This document shows positions 53,596 to 64,000 of a stretch of DNA of 64,000 bases, piece by piece. This DNA is from Anisus vortex. Taxonomy: Eukaryota > Mollusca > Gastropoda > Planorbidae. Below the pieces are notes generated by a model that saw only the letters and a program-made list of their open reading frames with translations, had not been told where the DNA came from and ran no database searches. Position 1 is the stretch's first letter. Each line of letters opens with the position of its first letter. The stretch spans positions 7,896,911-7,960,910 of the forward strand of contig OX421509.1 in assembly GCA_949126835.1 (NCBI GenBank), given 5' to 3'. The position numbers were made by a program, and so were the translations under genes.

Positions 53596-55057
53596 TATGA
53601 CCGAAAATTTTACCCTTTGTTGTTCACGACACCCTGTTTCATTACAGTTTTACTTAGACACAAATAGAACGTTCCTAAATGGTATTGTATTGGTGGTTCG
53701 CGGTTGATTAAATCGCACTAATTTATTGTATAAAGATGTGGCTCATATTCTCAGCTTTTACTGGATATTGGCATTAAGGAAGATCACTTGACACATGGAG
53801 AAGAATCACAGAAGCAGAAATGTTGGTCATGAACAAGACATTGTAGAGTTTTGTTGAGGCCTTATGAAGTCTAAGGAAGAAATGAAAGAAAAAATAAAAT
53901 ACGTGTACCAAATTTGCATTCCATGATCAGTCTGCCCAGCCAAATGAAGAAGTGCAACCCCAACCTACAGTGACAGAACAACGTCAGTAGAGACGGTAGG
54001 ATGCCGACGAAAGAAAACTTTTTTTTCTTCAATTTCTAGTTATTGACACATTGTATAAGTACCTATTTCTTTTAGATTCCGTTTGTTGCAAGTCAGAATT
54101 TTCATGATTGCTTAACATTTTCATTTTTCATTTTATTGGGGAGTATTTCTAAAATTATTTTTTTTTATTACAAAAGATAACAGTTGACATAATCCTCTTC
54201 TTCTAAACAAGTATGCACTATTAACCTATCCTTAATACCATTTTAGTAGATAGGTTATGTATATTGTTTTCAGGTTTAATGTAAATACATTTCAATAAGT
54301 TTCATTACTAAATATTGAAATAATAAATAATGTTTTCAAAATTCCATTTTTCATTTATTTTTAATCTATGAAATCGTGTTTATTTTTCTTTTAATTCACA
54401 TTAAGTTCTTGTTCAGCCTTAAGAAGGAAATGGTCACTTCATATGTTGGAATACATCGGTTCAAAGGATTAACCTATAATCGGCTTTTTAATGTTCAATT
54501 ACATTTTGAATAAATCATAAGCCTATTGATAAATGATAATTCAAAGTATGCCTATATTAATTATGCTCATCAATTAAATTAAAAGGGGTAAATATAATCT
54601 AGTCAACACATTGTGCAATTTTACTGAAGTATACAATTGTATTGAAATAAATAATATCTGAATGTCATTATTTGAGAAAAATGTATAAAGTTTTTGTAAA
54701 TAGTGATTGTTTATAATATATATCAGTGATTGTTCACAAAACTGGCGGAAGCTTGCTTCGAGAATTCTACTTCCGCACCTTACCCATTCTTTTTATAGAT
54801 CAGTAGTATTGACACAAATGGTGTAAAATATATATGTATGGAGTGCTCAAGCAATTGGGAGAAAATGCGGACTTTTAAATATAGATAAGTGCACTGTATG
54901 GCACTGAGCTATATATACCTGTCTAAATAATAAATATTCATAAAAATAACTTACCCAGTTAACATATATATGTAGTATTCAAAGCATTATCCATAAAAAA
55001 AAATAATCATTTCATCAAATTAATGAATCCGGTACTCATTAAAATTAACACAATTTA
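53596..55057. other. Unassigned AT-rich sequence
   Basis: About 1.4 kb with no convincing open frame. There is a GC-richer segment near 53930-54010. No repeat shared with the window was recognised. Confidence 0.4.
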
Positions 55058-55312
55058 TCTTATCTTATGCATTACAGACGCTCCTTCTATGAAGACGATT
55101 ATTGCGTCCTACGCTCATCCGTGGTCCGAATCTAGTCTTGCATTTGTATTAATGTTTTAAACAATGTTAAGTTATTGGTTTTCCTGGTTTGTTCAGGCAA
55201 CCCATTCCATGCCCGAATGCCACTCGGGAAGAAAGAGTACTTAGATGCATTTGTTCTCGCATAAGGGATAAGGAAAGTGTTTTTGTCTTTATGTTTATCT
55301 GAGCTCTGCTTT
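55058..55312 (-). mobile_element. LINE-A 3' fragment
   Basis: Minus-strand copy with tail 'CTTCATAGAAGGAGCG' inverse at 55080, then the FFPSGI.AWN.LP-coding part. Very similar to 49058-49300. Truncated near 55312. Confidence 0.88.
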
Positions 55313-55329
55313 CAGCCATGCAAACCACT

Positions 55330-56093
55330 AACATACTTCAAGAATATGAAATGAATAAATCGTGGCTTATTAAATAGCACTTTATTATGTAATTTCTGTA
55401 ATTATTAATGTTTAAAAGACAAACAATTCAGGAATTGTTTATTTACAACTGTTAAACGCAAATTATTTTAATCTTCTAATACTAACATCTTTTAATTAAA
55501 GGGAAACAATTAACACGTTTTAAAAAAAAAAAAATATTTCTAATATGTTTCTTTTTTTATAACTGTGAAATGATGAAACTTTATAAAGTATTTGAAAATT
55601 ATATAAATATTATAAGACTAATTTATATGTATATTTTCAAACATTACGTTAACTATCCATTTTGTATGATTACTACGGATTCTATTCCACTTAATTATAG
55701 TTAACCGATGGACATAAGTTGTAGTATCTAAAACACAATAAAGGACCTATCAGTTAAATTGATATTAAATTAATATGAACTTTTCAGGTGTTAGATCCTC
55801 ATCTTGACTAACAAATGATAATGTATAGACAACAATTGCCATAAACGTGGAAGTTTAGTAATATTATATTGTATTTGATATAAATGCAAATAATACATTT
55901 AATTTTGTATCGCTTTAACTATAAATAAACTTTTCTTTTGGCATTTGTCTTGCTATAGAGTTTAAATAATAAAGTGTACTATAAAATTAACTTGAAAAAT
56001 TCATAATAGAGCAGGTTCACTTTTTGGATCTGCCACTCCGAATGACCTAGAAATTCTACTTTGGCACATTGTTAGCAAAGGTTGCCGAACCTG
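55330..56093 (-). mobile_element. hAT-B copy with one terminal repeat
   Basis: Its right edge (56093) reads, inverted, CAGGTTCGGCAACCTTTGC, the family's left terminus, followed by 'TGTGCCAAAGTAGAATTTCT'. The interior matches hAT-B to about 55330; the other terminus is lost. Confidence 0.8.
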
Positions 56094-56297
56094 TGTTGTA
56101 CAGATGGGTGACTATGGTTTTCTATTATATGCTTTCCCGGGTACATGACATCTGATACCCTCTCAAGAGTGTGGCAGTGTAAGGAATAGCTGGTGGGGAT
56201 CCTAGTCTTCTTTCTTGAAATAGAGAAGAGGTTGCACTTATAGTCGTTGAACGCCATTTGCGATTTCGATTCCAAGGCCTCCAACCTTTTGAGTCTA
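56094..56297. other. Spacer
   Basis: Single-copy-looking sequence with a 70-codon minus frame but no domain. Confidence 0.4.
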
Positions 56298-56378
56298 TTA
56301 ACCCTTACAGTCCCGGGCGCGTATATAGCGGAACTGAAGACAGCATAGATAGAAGTAGGTCAGTACGGGAAGGGTTAA
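56298..56378. mobile_element. 81 bp TTAA-flanked miniature element, copy 1
   Basis: TTAA at both edges, with inverted ends CCCTTACAGTCCCG and CCCTTCCCG (inverse of CGGGAAGGG). The core holds GGGCGCGTATATAGCGG. A second copy of exactly the same length at 60097-60177 differs at about five positions. Too small to code for anything. Confidence 0.88.
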
Positions 56379-56454
56379 ACATCTCCTGAAATGAATTCTT
56401 ACGAATAAATACTTTATATGCATGTTGTTGTTTTTTTAAATTTAGATTTCCGAA

Positions 56455-56675
56455 GTTCGGCTGGCGTACTGAAGGTCCTGGGCTCAAATCCTGCTGAAGG
56501 CTAGGATTTGTTCCCGGGACTGAGTCTACCCAGCTCAGATGGGTACCTAACTTAAGTTGGGGTAAAGCAAAGAATGCTGGACATTGTGCTGGCCCTAGGT
56601 TGCCCTAGTATACCATGACCATGTGAACGCTGCCTAACCAGCTTTATGAATCAATTTGGTCCGACGGGATAATTA
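56455..56675 (+). mobile_element. SINE-A copy
   Basis: Head 'GTTCGGCTGGCGTACTGAAG', box B 'GGGCTCAAATCCTG', body and 3' end 'AATTTGGTCCGACGGGAT'. A short internal deletion follows 'CCCGGGACTGAG'. Confidence 0.9.
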
Positions 56676-56744
56676 ACTTCATTATTGTTTCCTCCGAAGT
56701 ATGTGCCATTTGTCACCCACATAGTAATAAAATAGTCAGTGGGG

Positions 56745-56960
56745 AACAGTGGTGTTTGACTGGCGTACCGAAGGTCTTGGGTTCGAATCCTGGCGAAGAC
56801 TAGGATGTCCCGGAGTCTACCCAGCTCTGATGGGTATCCGACATTAGTACAAGGTAAAGTAAAGCGGCTGGACATTGAGCTGGCCACACATCCCCTAGTA
56901 TGCCGTGGCATACACCTCTGATCAGTTTGGTTCGACAGGTACTTTACTTACTTTACTTAT
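56745..56960 (+). mobile_element. SINE-A copy
   Basis: Another plus copy 70 bases on, with a perfect box B GGGTTCGAATCC. It ends 'GGTACTTTACTTACTTTACT', showing the ACTTT/ACTT-type tail. Confidence 0.9.
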
Positions 56961-58116
56961 AGTAACACAAAAAATACAGCGAAGTGAGGTCAGAGGTCAG
57001 AGGTGAAATCTAGTTACACTACAAAGAAATCTAAGGAAACTAAAACAAACACATTTATGTGTAACTCTTTATTTCTCTCTCAGTTGCTGTTCTGTTTCTC
57101 TCTCTATCTCTTTCCGTCTATCTTTCTGTCTCGGTATCAGTCTCTCTCTCTCTCTCTTTCTTCTCCGTGTCTAATCTCTATTTCTTTGTCTTTCTCCCCC
57201 GTGTCTGCCTAACTCTAGACCCTTATCTGTTTCTCTCTGCTTCCCTGTATCCCCTCCCTCCCTTCCCCCTCCCTCTCTGTCTCCCCATCCCTCTTTTTCT
57301 CAAACATTCTCTCGCCCGGCCTCTCTCTCCTAGCCCCCCCTCTATCTCTCTGTGCCTCTTTCGTTTTCTCTCTCGTCCTCTCCCTCTCTACCTCACCGCC
57401 TTCTCCGTCCCCTTCCATTTACTCTATAACCCCTCTCTCTTTCTCTCTCTCTCTCAGTCTCTCGCTGTCTCTCTCTCTCTCTCTCTCCCACACTTCTCAA
57501 GCCCTCAATGAAATCACTTACATAGACAAGTAAAGACTAAGAGAAAAGCTGACAACGAGATTATGGACACACAGGAATTATGCAGATTTCCTAACGCGCA
57601 AGATCATTGGACAGGACGTAGCCAATTGAATCAAAGTGGGAGCTACCGCTCGAGGGCAAATAAAGAGTAGACAAGAGTAGCCCGGAAAAATTTCTTTTTT
57701 TATATATGCTGAAGAAAGGGAGAGAATGAATGTTTCTTTGAATAAGAAGTTACTGTTCTTTGGAGAAAAAAAAAGACATAATAACATAATATAGAGATGA
57801 GTGATTATTTTTGTGGAGTATTTGTGTGTGTGTGTGTGTGAATATAAATTTGTAGGGAATTGCCAGATTCTATTTTTGGTACAAGTCCTGCTTATACTAA
57901 ATACAAAGACTACGCCAAGCAGTAATTGTATGTGTTTGTATGCATATGTTCTTTATGTGTGTAAATGTTTGTAGACGCAAGGGTTTTTATGTTTATGTGA
58001 GTATATATATATGACAGTTTGTATGCGTTAGTTTTGTATGTCAGTTTGTATGAAGGTATGTATAAATGAAAGTGTATATTGATTTTCGATGTATTTAACG
58101 GACTCTAAAGATTTAG
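56961..58116. other. Pyrimidine-rich low-complexity region, no gene seen
   Basis: A (TC)n-type tract at about 57070-57490 produces the Ser/Leu/Pro-rich frames on plus and Glu/Arg-rich frames on minus. A (TG)n lies at 57818-57840. The rest is AT-rich and unassigned. Confidence 0.6.
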
Positions 58117-58258
58117 AGAGGCTGGATGGTCCAGTTGTTAGTTCGCCGGACGGTTAACAAAACGGCCAGGGTTCTAGCCCTACCACCCTGCAGGCGTTCT
58201 AGGTAAAGTGCACGTAATAATCTTCTATCTAGAAGGAACGTGTGTAGAAGACTAAGAG
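58117..58258 (+). mobile_element. SINE-B with LINE-A-like 3' tail
   Basis: tRNA-like head (GGATGGTCCAGTTGTTAG, box B GGGTTCTAGCCC) followed by a tail reading 'CGTAATAATCTTCTATCTAG' then 'AAGGAACGTGTGTAGAAG'. The tail parallels the LINE-A end 'CGCAATAATCTTCTTTATAG' then 'AAGGAGCGTCTGTAATG', with the hairpin kept (CTTCTA/TAGAAG). This is the architecture of SINEs that borrow a partner LINE's tail. Confidence 0.78.
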
Positions 58259-59270
58259 ATCTGTTTTCTAATTATTATTAGTTATATACCTGATAAGCGC
58301 TTCATGACGTCTCTTTTCAATTAGATTTTTCATAGGCCACTTCAAATTCCCACATCCAAAACTTGGAGCCAGACAGCATGCTAAATGATAGTCATCAGGA
58401 TTACTATCTCTCTATCTGACTGTCTATCTTTCTCTTTGTCTACATCTCTATTCTCTATCTCTCTCTTTATCTATCTCTCTATCTCTCTCTATATTTCTTT
58501 AACGCGCACCAATCTCTCTCTCTCTCTCTCTCTCATTATATAGATGTATATACTACAATAGTTGTATCTGTCATTTAAATCTCTCAACCTTATTTTAACG
58601 GTCCTTTTCACCTTTCTATCTTCCTTCATTCTCATCTCAATCTCAGTCTGTCTTGTCTTTCATTTACCAACGGCCATCTCATTATCGTCTGCAACTTTTG
58701 AAAATAACAGAAAGAAAGAACTAGAACTATCATCTTTCTTTATGATCACCCAACTACGCATGCGCTTGTTTCGTCACGGAAACATCGACCCCCACCTCAC
58801 TGCCACCCCCTTTCCGGTGGCGCTTTTTCACAGATCTCAAAAGCCAATTTTGTTTTTGAAAAATAATATTTTCTTAGCAAAATTTCTCGTTATCTTTCGC
58901 CGTTATGAGTAATTACAGAGAAGTCAAATTAATAGCTCACAAACAAATTCAAATACAGCAAATAAAAAATAATTGCCATTGCATATTATTCAATCGCTTT
59001 TATTTTTTAATGGATCGTCTACGTTTAATTTGACTGGTTGCTAAGACTGCAATTTTACGTCCTTATTTTAAGCTGTGTAAGCTTTTCAAAAAAAAAAAAA
59101 AAGAAGAAATGGATTTTCGGATTTTTATTATAAGCCTATCATATGAACTTAGTTAGAATGCGAAACAGGAATTGAATGAAGGGCAAAAAGGAACCAAGAG
59201 GCGTTCTCTCTCTCTCTCTCTTGGCGGTGGCAGAGTTAAAATAAAGGGCAGACTGGTGTGGGTAGGCCAT
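58259..59270. other. Pyrimidine-rich then AT-rich sequence, no gene seen
   Basis: CTCTAT-type degenerate repeats at 58400-58535, then single-copy-looking DNA. The 116-codon frame at 58562-58912 has a hydrophobic start but no family I recognise and no supporting context. Confidence 0.4.
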
Positions 59271-59298
59271 CCCTAACCCTAACCCTAACCCTAACCCT
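59271..59298. repeat. Interstitial telomere-like run (CCCTAA)n
   Basis: 28 bases of uninterrupted CCCTAA repeat, i.e. 4.7 units of the TTAGGG telomere motif, inside ordinary sequence. Confidence 0.95.
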
Positions 59299-59879
59299 GG
59301 CACCAGAAAGGTGGCATAAGATGTGGTACCACGTAGGCTTGCGTCCCGATGCTCCATCGGATTCGGGGACTTAACGAGTCGTCAGCGTCTTCCAAACCAG
59401 TTCCACTAACCTCCCCCGCCCCCCCCCCCCCCCACTCAAGACGTAGGACCAAAACAGGATTCCATGTGGAAGTCCATAAAAAAAAATTGTGTAATTTGCA
59501 AGTTTTATTTTATTACGTAATCCAGTTTTATGATTACGGATATAACTAAATACAGTACTAATAAATTATCACTTTTTTTTTCTTTGCCTACCTTTTTTTT
59601 TAATGAATGTATTCAAATCAAGAATGTATTTGATATTTAATGTGTAGCCTAATAATTACCATTGTCTATTTGTATTTGTTTCTTTTTTCTCTACCTGTCT
59701 TCTTTCTCTCTCTCTTCTCTCTCTCTCTTCTCTGTCTCTTACTGTCTCTCACATACACACTCACTGTCCATGAATCGCTCTCTCTCTCTCTCTCTCTTTT
59801 ACAAAAAAATAAGAATCATAAACGCAGAGCGTTAGCTATATTTTCTGAAGGGTCTCTTTCATAGCTTCGATGTTGGGGC
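59299..59879. other. Unassigned sequence
   Basis: Contains a C run at 59418-59432 and TCTC-rich stretches at 59700-59800. No gene recognised. Confidence 0.4.
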
Positions 59880-60096
59880 TAGAGACCGACAGAAACCAAA
59901 TTTTTGGTTTCGGCCGAAAACGAAACCATACCGAAGATTATAAATTGACGTTCGGCCGAAACCGAAGCTGAGACCGATAATTTTACTACACATTCGGCCG
60001 AAACCGAAACCGTAACCGAAAAATAGAAATAGCCAAACAAAAGATTTTAAAAGACTGCACATTTTAAAAGACTGCACATTTTAGTGTAGCCTAATA

Positions 60097-60177
60097 TTAA
60101 TTCTTACAGTCCCGGGCGCGTATATAGCGGAACTGAAGGCAGCATTGATAGAAGTAGGTCGGTACGGGAAGGGTTAA
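60097..60177. mobile_element. 81 bp TTAA-flanked miniature element, copy 2
   Basis: Same length and core (GGGCGCGTATATAGCGG) as the copy at 56298. Its left end has two C-to-T changes; the right CGGGAAGGG-TTAA is intact. It lies inside hAT-D. Confidence 0.88.
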
Positions 60178-60407
60178 ATAGTTTGAACATCCCTAATTCT
60201 GATAAATAGACTAATATGTTGTTGCTGTCTACGCTATAAAAGGTGAAACATTAAAATTATGTCGATTTAGTAATTTTTTAGTTTTAATTTCTAATTTTCT
60301 ATAAAAAAAATGTTAATAAATGTATTTGTGTATCGGTGGCGTCGCCGCCAGGATTTGCAAGGTGTGGGTGGCAAATAGTGCAAGGTAGGAGAGTCCGGAG
60401 ACAAGGA

Positions 60408-60889
60408 TAGTGTTGCCAGACACATGGGTGTCAATAGGAGACCATTGAGAGACAAAATGGAGGCCAAAGGAAGACATTGTTTTTCAATTGAATAGTTTCG
60501 AAATAAACCCATAATCAGTACAATTTTATTACATGAGCTGCCAATAAGTGTGTATTTGCAAACTGAACAAGAAACAGTTTTGTTAAATAACATAAATTCA
60601 CTGTAGGCTGAAAGGCAGAGCTTGCTTTTGTGCAACTTGGAAAATAAACTTTACAGCTCATACAGGAGTCTTTATGAAAACGGATCAGACTTTTCTTGTA
60701 CAAATGATCACTTGTTTATGGGTTATTTTCTTAAAAGGTTAATAATATCTTTAATTCTGTACGCTTACAAAACATAAAATACTACAAATGCCGGACATTT
60801 AAAAGGTGTTTAGTTTTGCTATGGGACGGAGGACAATATTTTACAAAGGAGGACATGTCCTACTTTTGCCCCGACGTCTGGCGACCCTA
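60408..60889. mobile_element. hAT-E MITE, 482 bp, nested
   Basis: Ends TAGTGTTGCCAGAC and, inverted, TAGGGTCGCCAGAC match at 12 of 14. Flanks GACAAGGA (60400-60407) and GACAGGGA (60890-60897) match at 7 of 8. The interior has no transposase. It interrupts hAT-D. Confidence 0.82.
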
Positions 60890-61270
60890 GACAGGGAAGG
60901 CAACTATACCTTTTGTATAATGTGTGTATGGAAGAAGGAATAGTAAACATATGGTTAAAATAGAAGGCTAATTTACAATTGGTGCACAATTTCCCCCTAA
61001 ACTATTTAACAATTAACACTGTACCAAAATCTCATTAGTGAAACGTAAATTAGAAAAGATTAAACATTTCAATGAAAAGAACAATAGTAAACAAAAAGAA
61101 ATATTGTTAAAATCCTCGGATGGTAAAAAAAAATGTGGGAGGGGCGAGTGGGGAAGGGTAGGAACTATGTTTCACATTGTTTCACCCCCTTCGTGTCTAG
61201 GCCTATGAGAGTCAATTTGAAATCTTTGAAACAAGTTTTAAAATGTGTTATAATTCACTATGGTATAGAC

Positions 61271-62597
61271 CAGGGGTCGGCAACCTTTTGCTTATAGTGT
61301 GCCAAACTAGGATTTTTGAGTCATTCAGCGTGCCATCAGCGTGAATGTCAAACTGATCAACTATATTATTTTTAAAAGACAATTTATTTAGTGCCGTAGC
61401 AAGACCAAGATCAAACGAAAAGTAGCGTAATAGAGAAAATCATTAAAGTGTTCATATTTAATAAAAAATTAACCTGTTTGATATTATCATCTTTTTTTGA
61501 AAAATCCATTTATAGCTAATACACGTTTCATTACTCAACTTACACATTAATAGTTATCAACACTTGAATTTAGTTGTCAAGATATTATTTAAGTAATATA
61601 TATCCAGTCTTTATTGTTTGATCTCAGCATAACTGAGATTTGCTCTAACATATTATTTAAAACCCAAAGTCACATTATTATACACGATTATTAGTAATTG
61701 CTATAGTTAAGCGGAAGAGATACGTATTAATCATGCAAACTGGGTAAGTATTGTAATGTTTAAAAATGTACATATACATTATTTAGTCATAACATGTTTA
61801 TATAATTTTTAACTATCTTATGTAATTTGATCATTTTAGAGTTATAAATTGTAAGCCATTTTTTTTTTTTAAAGGAAACAAAAAAGCAATATTAGAAATA
61901 TTAATGTATGTAAAACGGGTTAATTATCTCCCTTCAATTAAATTCTCCAAATTTGATGCTAGTGATGCCAAACTAGTTAATTGTATTAATATAACTAGTG
62001 TACTTCGGTAAATGCCCGTCTTTCTTAATTTGCCTTTATTAGGAAAAGAGTTAAATGTTTTTAAATTGATTTCACGGAAAGATATGTCCAGTTTCAATGC
62101 AAATACATTCCAGTGGCCCAACACTTCAAGTGCTGTTCGACCCAGACTTGGAATTTTAGCTCACTGAAGCATGTCATTTAGAAACATTGGCTTCAAAAGT
62201 CAGTTCTCCTCATTCAATACCGGACATTTTTGTTTCATTTAGATACATCTTAATTGCTTCCAGACATGAAACGAATCTATCCAAGACTTTACTTTACCTA
62301 TACTCGTATCACTTTCTCATAGAAGAGACTTGAGAAACTATAAAATTGACTATCTTAATAGATTCAATCACAGATCGCAAGTCCAATGATGAGAGCTTGG
62401 CATACAAACATTCCTGAACTAAAACAGTCGACGTCCATTGTGATTCCTATGTAGTTCGCCATGAAGCACCCACAAATTATGCTGACATACGTTGTTTTCA
62501 CTTGCATCAAACAATATTCTTGAAGGTCTCTCGCGTGCCACTGAAAATCGCTCTGCGTGCCAAGTGTGGCAGGCGTGCCTTAGGTTGCCGACCCCTG
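61271..62597 (+). mobile_element. hAT-B, complete non-autonomous copy, 1327 bp, nested
   Basis: Perfect 16 bp terminal repeats CAGGGGTCGGCAACCT / AGGTTGCCGACCCCTG and a perfect 8 bp target duplication GTATAGAC (61263-61270 and 62598-62605). Subterminal GTGCCA/GCGTGCC motifs lie at both ends. A 66-codon minus frame (61924-62124) shares a NVFALKLDIS-type peptide with the 48436 fragment, possibly the last trace of a transposase. It anchors five related fragments in this window. Confidence 0.95.
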
Positions 62598-63215
62598 GTA
62601 TAGACCTTTCCGTCTAAAATTGTGTTACTTGTTTTGAAGTGGGGGGGGGGGAATTGTTGACATGATTATTTAGGGGGGTCTCTGAAAGTTTGACAGTTGT
62701 TGACAAGGGGGAGGGGAAAGGTAAAAATCGCCAAATAATTGTTGACGTGTTTAATGGACGTCTCCTAAGACGCCTCTGACAAACGAGTGTTTACAAGGAA
62801 TACACTGTTAAGGAATTGTTTTTGTGCTAATCAAACAGGGTTTAAAAATATTTCTTCAGATAAAAAGATAAATAAATCGTGGGGCACAGTTATGAATGAT
62901 ATCCTCCCAAAATCCGGTTTTCGTTTAACACCCCTACTTCACACAGATTAATTCACAACAGTTTAACTAAATGAAAGTTTCAATAAGCAGAGTAATAGAT
63001 GCAACACTAGCGTAGCATTTTGAATTTTAAAAGTTAAAATAGTTATTCGGCTGATGACCGAAAGTCAATATCAGTTTCGGCCGAAACCGTAAACAAACCG
63101 AAAATAACTTTTTGGCTTCGGCTGAAATCGAAACCACGCCGAAAAAGGGTTTTTGGCTATTTTCGGCGCCAAAACCGAAGCCGAAACCGAATATCGGTCG
63201 GTATCTAGTTGGGGG

Positions 63216-64000
63216 CCCCGTTCAATCTAAAATCCCTCAATAAGAAACATTCTTTGTTTGTACTTTGTGAAGTGCATACATTTCAACATCCATTGCGACG
63301 CAACTGGGTAAACTCTCTGAACTCTAAGGTGGTGCACTGACGACTTCTTTCTTTCCATCCAGTATTGACATCGGTTTTAAAAAAACAAACAACTTTAGAA
63401 TGCAACAGAATTCGCTCCTCTTAATAACAACTTAATGGTCCCAAAGCCCGATCCACAAGGACAACAACTGCATCACTTTTTGCTTTAACCGCTAACCATT
63501 TTTATTTCCCTTGTTTTAAAAGCTGAGCTATTTAAAAAGAAAATGCACTTGTAATAATTTCACACACACACACACAAACGTTTATTCGCAAAAAAAAATC
63601 TAATTGCTTTGTATCCGCAGGATAAGACAATCATTTTTTTGTTTTGTTTGTGCTGAACAAAATGGCTGGCTCCGAATTGGGGAGGCTGTTCCCCTTTGAG
63701 GAGGTTTATCTTTTCCCCAAAGTGAGAACCACTGGGTAGTTTGAGACGCTGCAACTAAATTAGGGAAGAGCCACTCGCATCGGCGTCATTCCCCGAGGGC
63801 AGGGGCGAGAGAAAAAAATTATGAATTAGAAGACAGAGAGAAAAAAAGGGTCAGCGCCAAGTTATAAAATTAGAAGACGACCCGCAAACACACAAGCAGA
63901 CACACAAATAAATTTAATGTTAAATAAAACAATGTCGAATGTAGGTGGCAAACGATGGGATTATGTGGCCAGACGAGGCCCATTGGGGAATTTAGATAAT
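63216..64000. other. Unassigned sequence to the window end
   Basis: Mixed non-coding DNA with a short (CA)n at 63562-63574. No gene, RNA or recognised repeat. Confidence 0.4.

Larger units (their letters stand above)
59880..63207. mobile_element. hAT-D outer element, 3.3 kb, host of three nested elements
   Basis: Termini TAGAGACCGACAGAAA and, inverted, TAGATACCGACCGATA match at 13 of 16. Flanking octamers GTTGGGGC (59872-59879) and GTTGGGGG (63208-63215) match at 7 of 8. Both ends are packed with subterminal TTCGGCCGAAACCG repeats (59917-60020 and 63050-63195), facing each other. No transposase is visible; removing the nested insertions leaves about 1.4 kb. Confidence 0.78.

Noticed and set aside
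57003..57511. Ser/Leu/Pro-rich frames as secreted peptides
   Set aside because: They are translation of a (TC)n-rich tract.

Overview
This 64 kb window is eukaryotic, repeat-rich, mostly AT-rich genomic DNA in which I cannot support any ordinary host protein-coding gene. The mixture of a short dispersed tRNA-derived SINE, a LINE whose 3' end carries a conserved hairpin and an AAGATA-type tail, many hAT and TTAA-flanked DNA transposons, long minisatellites and a Gmr1-type LTR retrotransposon suggests an invertebrate, most likely a mollusc and perhaps a heterobranch (pulmonate) snail. The organism assignment is inference from repeat style, not from a marker gene.

Layout. 0-8 kb: decayed ~17-20 bp minisatellites, a SINE split by a hAT miniature element that still has a perfect 8 bp target duplication, a 256 bp MITE with 27 bp terminal inverted repeats, and two abutting TTAA-flanked elements sitting inside a minisatellite. 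9-17 kb: a dense cluster of SINE-A copies with LINE-A 3' tails. 17-24 kb: a THAP-like repeat, TATC/AATCTATC and 16 bp arrays, and a LINE-A copy. 24-27.7 kb: a hAT-B fragment followed by a 2.4 kb array of an 18 bp unit with a 665 bp higher-order duplication. 27.7-35.2 kb: LINE carboxy-terminal fragments and two inverted THAP-like repeats. 36-40 kb: a degenerate, internally deleted LTR element that keeps a coiled-coil/SCAN-like Gag and a protease remnant. 40.5-48.4 kb: the centrepiece, a complete 7.85 kb LTR retrotransposon on the minus strand. 48-64 kb: LINE-A and hAT-B copies, a decayed hAT transposase gene with its inverted repeats, a 67 bp satellite array, SINE-B, a short interstitial telomeric run, and a nest of DNA transposons (an outer hAT-like element containing three other elements).

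The one gene that looks functional is the 1630-residue Gag-Pol at 42467-47359. It is a single uninterrupted frame with the order SAP-like, coiled coil, SCAN-like capsid, CCHC knuckle, protease, integrase, reverse transcriptase, RNase H. Integrase therefore lies before reverse transcriptase, as in the Gmr1 group and unlike ordinary Ty3/Gypsy elements. Its 673 bp LTRs look identical apart from one terminal base, it has a 4 bp target duplication, a polypurine tract and a primer-binding-site candidate, so it is very young and possibly active. The other repeats make up a layered mobile-element community in which several pairs appear functionally linked: SINE-B carries a LINE-A-like tail hairpin, and the miniature hAT elements would depend on hAT transposases supplied elsewhere.
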